35,212 nucleotides of DNA from Bacteroidales bacterium UBA1192 (GTDB taxonomy: Bacteria > Bacteroidota > Bacteroidia > Bacteroidales > Bacteroidaceae). Under the pieces are notes generated by a model. The model did not search any database, was not told where the DNA came from, and was given only the letters and a program-made list of their open reading frames with translations. This document shows positions 1 through 7,165 of this stretch, piece after piece (position 1 is the first letter of the stretch; each line of letters opens with the position of its first letter). Where the stretch lies: contig DBYG01000077.1 of the NCBI GenBank assembly GCA_002310175.1, forward strand, positions 1 to 35,212, read 5' to 3'. A program made the position numbers and the translations under genes.

Positions 1-4
1 TGAT

Positions 5-55
5 GACCGGAGGTGGAGGATAAGGCGCCAGCTGAAATCTCCGGCCAGAGAGAAA
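5..55 (+). other. Leading intergenic stretch with a weak hairpin
   Basis: The stretch before the first gene holds CCGGAG (about 7-12) and CTCCGG (about 38-43), which can pair across a long loop. It is followed by an A/T-rich run, so it could be the terminator of a gene lying upstream of the window. One frame closes with TAA at 21-23 after a short Gly-rich run and could be the tail of that gene, but too little is present to say. No promoter box was recognised here. Confidence 0.25.
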
Positions 56-107
56 AATTTTTACAAACCAAAAACACATTCTTTTAACCATTAAAACATT
101 TTGAATT

Positions 108-755
108 ATGGCACTTAAAGTAAAAGCAAGAGTGTATCTTTGCGGTATGGGAAAGTTCAGTACTATTTTTAAGTCATCGATACTTGCGGGTATCTGCATT
201 GGTATAGCCGGATTCGGGTATCTGGCTCTGGGTGGTGTAGTGGGGGCGGTTCTGTTCGCTTTCGGACTCATTACTGTGGTTTGTTATAAGCTCAAGCTTT
301 ATACCGGTACGGCGGGATTCATTGAGAAGGGGCAGGTGGGTGCCCTGCTGCTTATCCTGGCGGGTAATATTTTGGGCTGTCTGCTGGTGGCTCTGCTGGC
401 CAGGGTGTCGCCTATGGAACTGCAGGCTGCGGCGCAGAAGATTCTGGCGGGCCGTCTTGCCATAGGTCCCGTGCGGGCAGGTCTGCTTGCCATAGGTTGC
501 GGATTCCTGATGACTACGGCCGTTACTTTTGCACGCCGTAACCAGTGGCTGCCGCTGCTGTTCGCGGTTCCCATGTTCATACTGTGCGGATTCCCTCACT
601 GCATAGCTGATGCGTTCTACTACCTGACAGTTCCGTTCAGCTTCATTGCTGAGAACCTGGGGAGTGTTCTGCTTCTGTATGTCTGTCTGGTTATAGGCAA
701 TTTCATAGGCTGTAACCTGTACAGGCTTATCATGATTGGTGAGGAGAAGGTCTGA
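108..755 (+). CDS. Formate/nitrite transporter (FNT) family channel
   Basis: This is a 215-residue, very hydrophobic protein with about six membrane segments, as in FNT channels (FocA/NirC type), which pass small monovalent anions such as formate or nitrite across the inner membrane. The family pattern is visible in order: Gly-rich TM1 and TM2, a KLKLYTGT loop where FocA has ELFTGN, a GN-G motif in TM3, a Gly-Cys-rich TM4, and GFPHCIAD in TM5 matching the family GFEHSVAN with the central pore histidine. TM6 has IGNFIG. It is shorter than FocA (about 285 aa), mostly at the ends. The ATG at 108 follows an A/T-rich leader; Met at 150 is a second possible start. It converges on dnaX with 12 nt between stops. 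The substrate cannot be read from sequence. Confidence 0.85.
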   Translation: MALKVKARVYLCGMGKFSTIFKSSILAGICIGIAGFGYLALGGVVGAVLFAFGLITVVCYKLKLYTGTAGFIEKGQVGALLLILAGNILGCLLVALLARVSPMELQAAAQKILAGRLAIGPVRAGLLAIGCGFLMTTAVTFARRNQWLPLLFAVPMFILCGFPHCIADAFYYLTVPFSFIAENLGSVLLLYVCLVIGNFIGCNLYRLIMIGEEKV

Positions 756-767
756 ACGATATTTATC

Positions 768-2507
768 TCAGCGCAGTTCCAGACTGAAGACTTTTTCAAG
801 TTCTTTCAGTGAAGGGTTGGCCTCTTTCATGCGGGCGTACTGCTCGTCACGGGTCAGTATGTGCTCCATATTACGTGACTCGTCAATACTGACGGTCATC
901 TCTATGGCGGGATTGTTGAAACTGTCCCTGATGTGATTCAGGATACGTTCCCTGCTGGCTTTTATCTCATCGGCCACCATGTGATTGCCGACGAATACGT
1001 CAAATTTATCCGGCCCCATGACCGTTATCCTGGAGTTGATCATGCGGTTCTTGAGAGGATTGTCCTGATGGGGTAGGGATGCGGCAAACTCCTGCCAGTG
1101 GAATGTGAGCAGTTCATCGGTCAATGGCTTGACCGGCTTGGGAGTGTCCGCTGTATCATGTTTAGCCTCCGATGATGGAGCGTTCCCCTGCTTCCCTTTG
1201 TCTTTTGTTAATGAGACGCTGTTCCCGTATATTGATGTGAAGAGTTTGTCAGTCCTGATGGTGGGAATGGCAGATTTCCGGGCGGGCTGTTCGGGGACAG
1301 CTTCTTTCACCTGTGTCCCGGTTCCGGTCACGGCGGCGGACTGCTGCCTGGCAGCAATCTTGTTGAATATGGGTCTTAATCGTGCGGGCTTGCGCCCACT
1401 GCCGTCATCATCCTCATCGGCTTGGGCGGTCTGGATGAGAGCCAGCTCCACGAGCAGCCGCTTGTTCTTGCTCACGCGGTAGTTAAGGTCACAGTCATTG
1501 AGTATCTTGAGTGCACGGTAGAGGAATTTGGGCTGGCATCTGGCCGCCTGTGTCCTGTAACGTTCCCGCATCTCGTCACTCACCTCAAGCAAGGGCAGGG
1601 TTACGGGGTCACGGCTTACAAGGAGGTTACGCAGATGCAGCATCAGGCCGCTGATGAGGTGACTTCCGTCAAATCCTTTACTCAGGATATCATTGAGGAG
1701 CAGCAGTGAATCAGAGATACGTTTTTCAAGAAACATGTCCGTGAGACGGAAGTAATAGTCATAGTCTATCACGTTCAGGTTCTCGATGGTCCTGGCGTAT
1801 GTGACATGACCGTTGGTGAAACTTGTGACCTGATCAAAAATGGAGAGGGCGTCACGCATTCCTCCGTCGGATTTCTCGGCAATGATGTTCAGGGCTTCCG
1901 GTTCCGTGGTTATCCCTTCCTTTTCGGCTACGGCCTTGAGATGCGCGGTGATGTCGGCATTGCTGATACGTCCGAAATCATATATCTGGCAACGGGAGAG
2001 TATGGTGGGAATGATCTTGTGTTTCTCTGTTGTGGCCAGTATGAAGATGGCGTATTTGGGCGGTTCCTCCAGAGTCTTCAGGAAGGCGTTGAAGGCCGAT
2101 GTGCTCAGCATGTGGACCTCATCTATGATATAGACCTTATACTTGCCGTTCATGGGCGGTATGCGGACCTGCTCTGTTAGTGTGCGGATGTCATCTACGG
2201 AGTTGTTGCTTGCGGCATCCAGCTCAAACACGTTGTAGGAGCGCAGCTCACTGTTGAAACTGCGGCAGGACTCACATTCCCCGCAGGCCTCGCCGTCCGG
2301 AGTGCGGTTGGTGCAGTTTATGGTCTTGGCGAATATCCTGGCACAGGTTGTCTTGCCTACGCCGCGGGGGCCGCAGAACAGGTAGGTGTTGGCCAGTTTG
2401 CCTGTGTTGATGGCGTTCTTGAGAGTAGATGTCAGTGCACCCTGACCTACCACGCTGGAGAATGTGGTGGGGCGGTATTTCCTGGCAGAAACTATATAGT
2501 CCGACAT
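768..2507 (-). CDS. dnaX: DNA polymerase III subunit gamma/tau
   Basis: The product (579 aa) is the AAA+ clamp-loader subunit that loads the sliding clamp and tethers polymerase III cores. The N-terminus shows YRPxxFxxVVGQ, a Walker A GPRGVGKTT at residues 46-54, four zinc-binding cysteines in the following CxxxxC and CxxC segment, Walker B IIDEVHMLS, and a sensor/arginine-finger region with LATTEKHK and ILSRCQ. The C-terminal third is variable, basic and acidic, as usual for tau. The frame stays open to 2645, but I place the start at Met 2507 (MSDYIV) because homology begins there and the promoter lies just upstream at 2536-2566. The longer form would also overlap the divergent gene at 2621. 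Confidence 0.96.
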   Translation of the reverse strand: MSDYIVSARKYRPTTFSSVVGQGALTSTLKNAINTGKLANTYLFCGPRGVGKTTCARIFAKTINCTNRTPDGEACGECESCRSFNSELRSYNVFELDAASNNSVDDIRTLTEQVRIPPMNGKYKVYIIDEVHMLSTSAFNAFLKTLEEPPKYAIFILATTEKHKIIPTILSRCQIYDFGRISNADITAHLKAVAEKEGITTEPEALNIIAEKSDGGMRDALSIFDQVTSFTNGHVTYARTIENLNVIDYDYYFRLTDMFLEKRISDSLLLLNDILSKGFDGSHLISGLMLHLRNLLVSRDPVTLPLLEVSDEMRERYRTQAARCQPKFLYRALKILNDCDLNYRVSKNKRLLVELALIQTAQADEDDDGSGRKPARLRPIFNKIAARQQSAAVTGTGTQVKEAVPEQPARKSAIPTIRTDKLFTSIYGNSVSLTKDKGKQGNAPSSEAKHDTADTPKPVKPLTDELLTFHWQEFAASLPHQDNPLKNRMINSRITVMGPDKFDVFVGNHMVADEIKASRERILNHIRDSFNNPAIEMTVSIDESRNMEHILTRDEQYARMKEANPSLKELEKVFSLELR

Positions 2508-2535
2508 GATGTTCAGGTTGTTTTGTTTTGATTCA

Positions 2536-2566
2536 CGAAGATAGAGTTTTTTCGTCTTTATCCCAA
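2536..2566 (-). promoter_or_regulatory. Bacteroides-type promoter for dnaX
   Basis: Read on the minus strand: TTG (2564-2566), 20 nt, then TATCTTCG (2543-2536). This fits the Bacteroidota sigma-A pattern of a -33 TTG and a -7 TAnnTTTG, here with C for the third T. The -7 octamer is identical to the one in front of the SRP RNA. The predicted transcript starts about 25 nt before the dnaX ATG at 2507. Confidence 0.65.
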
Positions 2567-2620
2567 CGGCGTTATGAAAAAAAAACAGTAATTTAGCGGT
2601 CTGGTTACTCCTCAGTAAAA

Positions 2621-2920
2621 ATGGATAACGGTTTTCTCCCCGCATTGAAAGCCTTCATCGGCCGTCACAAATACATTATTGTACTTGTGCTTTTCCTTGT
2701 TGTGATTCTTTTGGTTGATGACAACAGTCTGGTACGTCGTCTGGCACAGAAACGTGAGATAAACGCTCTTCAGGAGCAGCTCCGTATTACTGCGGACCAG
2801 AAGCGGCAAAACGAGATACTGCTGCAGGACCTGAGTAACGACAGCCTGATAATAGATCACATAGCCAGGGAGAGGTACGGGATGAGACGTGAGGACGAGG
2901 ACGTATTTATGGAACGCTGA
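2621..2920 (+). CDS. FtsB/DivIC-like septum formation initiator
   Basis: This is a 99-residue bitopic membrane protein: a short cytoplasmic N-terminus, one membrane span at about residues 20-35, then a coiled coil from about 38 to 75 (REINALQEQLR and following), ending in an ARERYGM segment typical of FtsB/DivIC. In the divisome this family partners FtsL and FtsQ to activate septal peptidoglycan synthesis. It is divergent from dnaX and is followed 16 nt later by a small membrane protein gene, probably co-transcribed. The plus strand shows TAATTTAG near 2591 as a poor -7 candidate. The family is clear, but whether to call it FtsB or DivIC is not decidable here. Confidence 0.85.
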   Translation: MDNGFLPALKAFIGRHKYIIVLVLFLVVILLVDDNSLVRRLAQKREINALQEQLRITADQKRQNEILLQDLSNDSLIIDHIARERYGMRREDEDVFMER

Positions 2921-2936
2921 TACCGGACGCAGGGAT

Positions 2937-3377
2937 ATGGGGAACAGTCATGACAAAATGATAAGGTCTTTCACGGTGGCGGGAGGTATATTGCTTCTTG
3001 CAGGTGCGGCTATCCAGATTACACGATGGGAATATGCTCCGATGCTTTTTGCCGTAGGGGCTGTTATTTTCGTAACCGGTCAGCTTGCGGACAGGTATAA
3101 TGGCGATGACCTGATCATGAAGCGTTTGCGCGGACAGCAGGTGTTAGGTTCCGTTTTCATCATATTAACCGCACTGCTGATGTTCTCCGGGGATCTTCAC
3201 GAGAATCTCCTTTTGAACAGCGGAACCAATCCCAAGGTGCGGTCATTCCTGCTGGATCTGACCCGTAGGAACAACTGGATAGTGACTCTCACGATAGCGG
3301 CTCTTTTTGAACTTTATCCTGCATTCAGGATGGAGAGTCGTCAGAAAGAACTGGACAGGAGCAAAGGTGAGGGTTGA
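2937..3377 (+). CDS. Small integral membrane protein, unknown function
   Basis: This 146-residue protein has about four hydrophobic segments (roughly residues 8-26, 30-47, 66-82 and 110-130) and a basic, charged C-terminal tail. I do not recognise a named family. The frame is open from 2889, overlapping the previous gene, but the ATG at 2937 is preferred: it is preceded by AGGG and gives a 16-nt gap after the FtsB-like stop. Its place directly behind a divisome gene suggests co-transcription with it, but that says little about function. Confidence 0.7.
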   Translation: MGNSHDKMIRSFTVAGGILLLAGAAIQITRWEYAPMLFAVGAVIFVTGQLADRYNGDDLIMKRLRGQQVLGSVFIILTALLMFSGDLHENLLLNSGTNPKVRSFLLDLTRRNNWIVTLTIAALFELYPAFRMESRQKELDRSKGEG

Positions 3378-3513
3378 CTGTCACTCTTCCGGAAACGGAT
3401 AACAGTACTTTCTTGGTAAAGTTTTTTTAACAAAGTCCTGTAAATTAAGGCTATAATTATCTAAAACAGCCTTAAATAATAATAAATGAGTAACAACAAT
3501 CCATATCTTATAG

Positions 3514-3521
3514 TAATTTCG
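3514..3521 (+). promoter_or_regulatory. Putative -7 box for the DUF4369 gene
   Basis: TAATTTCG fits TAnnTTYG and lies 23 nt before the ATG at 3545, a spacing shared with several other genes here. No convincing -33 TTG is seen at the right distance. The rest of 3378-3544 is A/T-rich with nothing else recognised. Confidence 0.4.
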
Positions 3522-3544
3522 CGCCGTTAAAAAAATACATTTAA

Positions 3545-4237
3545 ATGAGTGCTCTGTCTCTCTTACGTAATATTGCCTGTGCGGGTGCAGTCCTGATGTC
3601 GGTAGCGTGTGGGAAAAACTACGTCATTGACGGTACTGTAGGTGCGTATGGATATGAGGGGCAAAAACTCACTTTGATGGAATTCACCCCTTACAGCACC
3701 ACGCTGTTTGATTCATGTCTTGTAAGTCACGGAAAGTTCAGCATGCAAGGGAAGACCGATATGGCAAGGCTTGTGTTCCTGTGCAGGAAAGGTCAGCCTA
3801 TAATGCCTATGTATCTGGAGAGGGGCAAGATAACCATAAACATTGAGCCTACAGGGATACAGAGAAAAGGGACACGTCAGAATAACCTTCTGGAACAATT
3901 CCTGTCCAGCAAGAGGCCGCTTGACAATATGTATGATGACGTATGGCAGAGACGTGTGGAGCTGATGCGCTCAGGAAGTATTGACAATGAACGTATGTCC
4001 CAGCTTCAGGACAGCCTGGTACAGATTGTCAGGGAATGCGAGGATCTTATTTATGATTTCATCTCTTCCAATTACAAGGAGGCTGTAGCTACAGGGGTGT
4101 TCGCTATGCTTACCACTACGCCGGGGCGGCAGGTTTCACCGCTCATGCGACGTGTTCTTGATAATGCTCCTGACGAATTCATGGAGAGTCCGATTGTCCA
4201 GGACTACATGGAAAGGACCGGTTACACAAGGCCCTGA
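3545..4237 (+). CDS. DUF4369-domain lipoprotein
   Basis: The 230-residue product has a signal peptide ending in SVAC (Cys 22), a plausible lipoprotein cleavage site. After it comes a beta-rich domain with the pattern of DUF4369 (an IDGTV start, then LTLMEFTP, then YLERGKITINIEP). In Bacteroidota this domain usually precedes a thioredoxin-like domain. Here no CxxC thioredoxin motif follows; instead there is a helical region to the end, so this is a stand-alone version. It is likely an envelope lipoprotein; no function is assigned. It ends 3 nt from the stop of the convergent plsC-like gene. Confidence 0.7.
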   Translation: MSALSLLRNIACAGAVLMSVACGKNYVIDGTVGAYGYEGQKLTLMEFTPYSTTLFDSCLVSHGKFSMQGKTDMARLVFLCRKGQPIMPMYLERGKITINIEPTGIQRKGTRQNNLLEQFLSSKRPLDNMYDDVWQRRVELMRSGSIDNERMSQLQDSLVQIVRECEDLIYDFISSNYKEAVATGVFAMLTTTPGRQVSPLMRRVLDNAPDEFMESPIVQDYMERTGYTRP

Positions 4238-4240
4238 CAA

Positions 4241-4987
4241 TCAGTTCCCCTTGTTCAGTGTTTCATTGATTTTAGTATAGACAAGATTTGAGGTCTCTGT
4301 AATGACTTTAGCCATCTCCTGCTCAGTGGCTTGAGGTTCGCATTTCGGCATTACAGGCTCAAGAAACGTTATGTGTACGGGATGCCATGTTACCTTCCAG
4401 GAGTGACGTGACATTACTGTATAGTTACCGTCGATGGCCACCGGGAGTATGGGTAGTCCCAGTTCTTCCGAGATCAGGAAGGCACCGCGTTTGAAGCGAG
4501 CCATCTTTCCGTCCGATGTACGTGTTCCTTCGGGAAATATCATGACTGACATACCGTTTTTGAGTTGAGACTCGGCCTTCCTTATGCTTTCCATTGAGCT
4601 TACGCGTGAACTGCGGTCAATGAATATGTGACCGGCCATACGGCATGCCCATCCCACGAAGGGAACCTTGCCCAGTTCTTTCTTCATTATCCACTTGAAC
4701 TTTATGCCCAGGTATCCGTACATGAGAAATGCGTCCCAATAGCTTTGATGGTTGGCAGCAACTACGTATGATTTTCCTTTCTTTATGTTTTCACGTCCGT
4801 GGACATGAACTGGAATCAGGAATACTATGTAGAACAGTCGGCCCCATATCATACCGGGCCAGTAACCCCAGAAACGGTCATTGAAAATTGAACCGATCAT
4901 AGTTACCAGAGCTGTGATGATGGTCAGGACTATCATCACAGGCAGAGCTATCAGGATCTGATAGATCAGGTAAAGTGTCTTTATCAT
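4241..4987 (-). CDS. PlsC-type lysophospholipid acyltransferase
   Basis: This 248-residue membrane protein belongs to the family that transfers an acyl chain to 1-acyl-glycerol-3-phosphate to make phosphatidic acid. The catalytic HX4D motif is present as NHQSYWD (His 80, Asp 85) and the phosphate-binding motif as FPEGTR (151-156). A hydrophobic N-terminus (residues 5-35) anchors it in the inner membrane. Its ATG overlaps the pyrC stop by 4 nt (ATGA), so the two are translationally coupled. It is the last gene of the minus-strand operon. Other lysolipid or ornithine-lipid acyltransferases share these motifs, so the exact substrate is uncertain. Confidence 0.88.
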   Translation of the reverse strand: MIKTLYLIYQILIALPVMIVLTIITALVTMIGSIFNDRFWGYWPGMIWGRLFYIVFLIPVHVHGRENIKKGKSYVVAANHQSYWDAFLMYGYLGIKFKWIMKKELGKVPFVGWACRMAGHIFIDRSSRVSSMESIRKAESQLKNGMSVMIFPEGTRTSDGKMARFKRGAFLISEELGLPILPVAIDGNYTVMSRHSWKVTWHPVHITFLEPVMPKCEPQATEQEMAKVITETSNLVYTKINETLNKGN

Positions 4988-6318
4988 CTTTGGAATGTTA
5001 TTTTTTGCCCTTTGACTGAGGTGTCAAAGAGGCCTTTGTTATATACGGGGTGACCGTTAACCCATGTGGTTTCAACTCTCCAGTGGAACCGCATTCCATG
5101 GAACGGGTTCCATCCGCACTTGCCCGGATTGTCCTGCCGACCCGCGGTCCAGCCGTCTTTGCTGTGTGAGACGAGTGTGAGATCGGCTTTATACCCTTTG
5201 CGGATAAACCCGCGTCCTTTTATGTTGAACAGTATGGCCGGATTATGGCACATAAGCCGGACTACATCTGCCGGAGTCAGTAATCCCATGTCAGTAAACT
5301 CAAGGGTGGCAGGCAGCGAGTATGGCAGCACAGGCATTCCGGAGGCGGCCGTTCGGCATCCGCCCTGTTTTTCCGAAAGCAGATGCGGCGCATGGTCTGT
5401 GCCGATAACGTCAATACGTCCGTCAGTCAATGCCTTGCGCAGCGCATCGCGGTCAGTAGCTGTCTTTACGGAGGGATTACATTTTATCAGTGTTCCCTTG
5501 GTTGAATAATCGGTATCGGTAAACCATAGGTGTGCCGGACAGGCCTCAGCTGTGAACTGTTTGTCTTGAAGCGGTTCCTTACTGAAGAGCTCCAGTTCAC
5601 GTGCTGTAGTAACATGAAGTATGTGAAGATGTGCGTCTGTTCCCGCCGCAATGTCCAATGCTCTTGAGGTTGATGCGTAACACGCCTCTTCATCACGTAT
5701 GAGCGGGTGGTACTGCACAGGAGGCTCGCCGCCGCATTCACGGGTGTAACGTTCCATGTTGGAGTTGATTATGGAACTGTCCTCACAGTGGACAGCTATA
5801 GGCACGTGAGCGGCTCTGAACAGTGAACGTAGTGATTCACGGTCATCAAGGAGCATACCTCCGGTACTTGAGCCCATGAAGAGCTTGACTCCGCATATAT
5901 GGTCTGGATCAAGGTTCTCTATAGTGTCAATATTGTCACGTGTGGCACCTAAATAGAAAGAGTGGTTTACCAGACATTTTTCCGAGGCAGTGAGGTATTT
6001 GTCCTCCAATGCCTGTATGGTGACGGTCTGCGGTATGCAGTTGGGCATGTCGAAAACCGATGTCACACCTCCTGCAGCTGCTGCACGGCTCTCTGTGGCC
6101 ATATCGGCCTTGTGCGTGAGTCCTGGGTCCCGGAAATGGACATGATCATCAATGGCACCTGGAAGCAGATATGACCCATGTGCGTCAATAACGGTGTCCG
6201 CGGTGGGAATATCGGAAGTGTAGATGCCTGCAATGACCTCATCCTCAATTAAAACAGATGCAGTCAGAATATTGCCCTCATTGATGAGTGTGGCGTCCTT
6301 GATGAGTGTCCTGCCCAT
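4984..6318 (-). CDS. pyrC: Dihydroorotase
   Basis: The 444-residue amidohydrolase cyclises carbamoyl-aspartate to dihydroorotate in de novo pyrimidine synthesis. The metal ligands are readable: HVH at 59-61 in DDHVHFRDPG, the probable carboxylated lysine in GVKLFMGSS (Lys 145), His 177 in VHCED, the His pair in HLHILH (about 230-235), and Asp 308 in GTDHAPH. Length and motifs fit the class I (bacterial PyrC/AllB-like) dihydroorotase. It starts 7 nt after the glycosyltransferase stop and overlaps the acyltransferase by 4 nt, so it sits mid-operon. Related amidohydrolases such as allantoinase are less likely because of the HFRDPG segment. Confidence 0.92.
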   Translation of the reverse strand: MGRTLIKDATLINEGNILTASVLIEDEVIAGIYTSDIPTADTVIDAHGSYLLPGAIDDHVHFRDPGLTHKADMATESRAAAAGGVTSVFDMPNCIPQTVTIQALEDKYLTASEKCLVNHSFYLGATRDNIDTIENLDPDHICGVKLFMGSSTGGMLLDDRESLRSLFRAAHVPIAVHCEDSSIINSNMERYTRECGGEPPVQYHPLIRDEEACYASTSRALDIAAGTDAHLHILHVTTARELELFSKEPLQDKQFTAEACPAHLWFTDTDYSTKGTLIKCNPSVKTATDRDALRKALTDGRIDVIGTDHAPHLLSEKQGGCRTAASGMPVLPYSLPATLEFTDMGLLTPADVVRLMCHNPAILFNIKGRGFIRKGYKADLTLVSHSKDGWTAGRQDNPGKCGWNPFHGMRFHWRVETTWVNGHPVYNKGLFDTSVKGQKITFQR

Positions 6319-6325
6319 TATGCTG

Positions 6326-7078
6326 TCAGGCTGATTTCTTTTGTGGGTATTTCCGGAACCAGCTGGAAACTTTCAGACGTATTACACCGAAAAAAGCTTC
6401 GCTGAATATTCCTCCGCTCATCTTGGATGTGCCCAACTCACGGTTCACGAATATGACAGGCACCTCCTTTATCCTGAAGCCGCACTTGTATGCGGTGAAT
6501 TTCATCTCAATCTGGAAGGCATATCCCTTGAAGTGTATTTTGTCAAGTTCTATTGTCTCAAGCACTTCCCGGCGATAGCATTTGAATCCGGCAGTGGTGT
6601 CCTGGATGGGAAGGCCGGTTACAATGTGTACGTACTTGGATGCAAAATAAGACATCAGCACGCGTCCCATAGGCCAGTTGACCACGTTCACTCCGCTAAC
6701 ATATCGGGAGCCGATGGCCACATCATAACCCTCATCGCGGCAGGCGCTCAGCAGGCGGGGCAGATCGGCCGGAGAATGTGAGAAATCGGCATCCATCTCA
6801 AAGATGTAGTCATAGCCGTGCTCAATGCACCACTTGAAACCAGCTATGTATGCAGTTCCCAAGCCCAGTTTGCCGGAGCGCTCCACAATGAAGAGACGGT
6901 CCTTGAAATCTGTCTCCATCAGGCCCTTTACGATGGCAGCGGTGCCGTCGGGAGATCCGTCATCGATAATAAGTATATTGAAATTATCCTCAAGCGCCAT
7001 CACGGCACGGATGATATTCTCTATGTTCTCCTTCTCGTTATAGGTAGGGATAATTACTATGCTTTGACTCTTTTTCAT
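6326..7078 (-). CDS. Polyprenol-phosphate sugar (Dpm1-like) glycosyltransferase, GT2
   Basis: The product (250 aa) is a GT-A fold enzyme of family 2. Visible motifs are IIPTYNE (9-15), IDDGSPDGT (39-47), the metal-binding DAD at 96-98 and GSRYVSG (about 123-129), the last typical of dolichyl/polyprenyl-phosphate mannose synthases. There is no C-terminal membrane domain, so it resembles the soluble Dpm1 type, which moves a sugar from a nucleotide donor to a polyprenyl phosphate at the membrane. The start at 7078 (MKKSQS) is chosen because the motif block begins there; the open frame continues to 7159 but would cross the divergent promoters. It is first in the operon with pyrC and the PlsC-like gene. 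Confidence 0.88.
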   Translation of the reverse strand: MKKSQSIVIIPTYNEKENIENIIRAVMALEDNFNILIIDDGSPDGTAAIVKGLMETDFKDRLFIVERSGKLGLGTAYIAGFKWCIEHGYDYIFEMDADFSHSPADLPRLLSACRDEGYDVAIGSRYVSGVNVVNWPMGRVLMSYFASKYVHIVTGLPIQDTTAGFKCYRREVLETIELDKIHFKGYAFQIEMKFTAYKCGFRIKEVPVIFVNRELGTSKMSGGIFSEAFFGVIRLKVSSWFRKYPQKKSA

Positions 7079-7098
7079 CAGGTCAGTTTTTGAATATG

Positions 7099-7106
7099 CA
7101 AATCTA
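7099..7106 (-). promoter_or_regulatory. Putative -7 box for the GT2-pyrC-plsC operon
   Basis: On the minus strand this reads TAGATTTG, a full match to TAnnTTTG, about 20 nt before the ATG at 7078. No clear TTG sits at the -33 distance. Confidence 0.45.
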
Positions 7107-7128
7107 ATATTTTTCCGCGGGTTTTGTG

Positions 7129-7136
7129 TAACTTCG
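7129..7136 (+). promoter_or_regulatory. Putative -7 box for mfd
   Basis: TAACTTCG fits TAnnTTYG and ends 29 nt before the ATG at 7166, matching the leader length seen for dnaX, nusB and DUF4954. The -33 element is not obvious. It lies back to back with the minus-strand box at 7099-7106. Confidence 0.45.
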
Positions 7137-7165
7137 CGACAGATTTTCTGATAGGTCATATTGCA

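Noticed and set aside
2508..2645. Upstream extension of dnaX to 2645
   Set aside because: It would include the promoter region and overlap the divergent FtsB-like gene; DnaX homology begins at the Met at 2507.
5022..5037. TCAAAGAGGCCTTTG word in pyrC resembling the recA leader word at 32510-32525
   Set aside because: The pyrC copy is within conserved coding sequence and the words are short; chance similarity is the simplest explanation.
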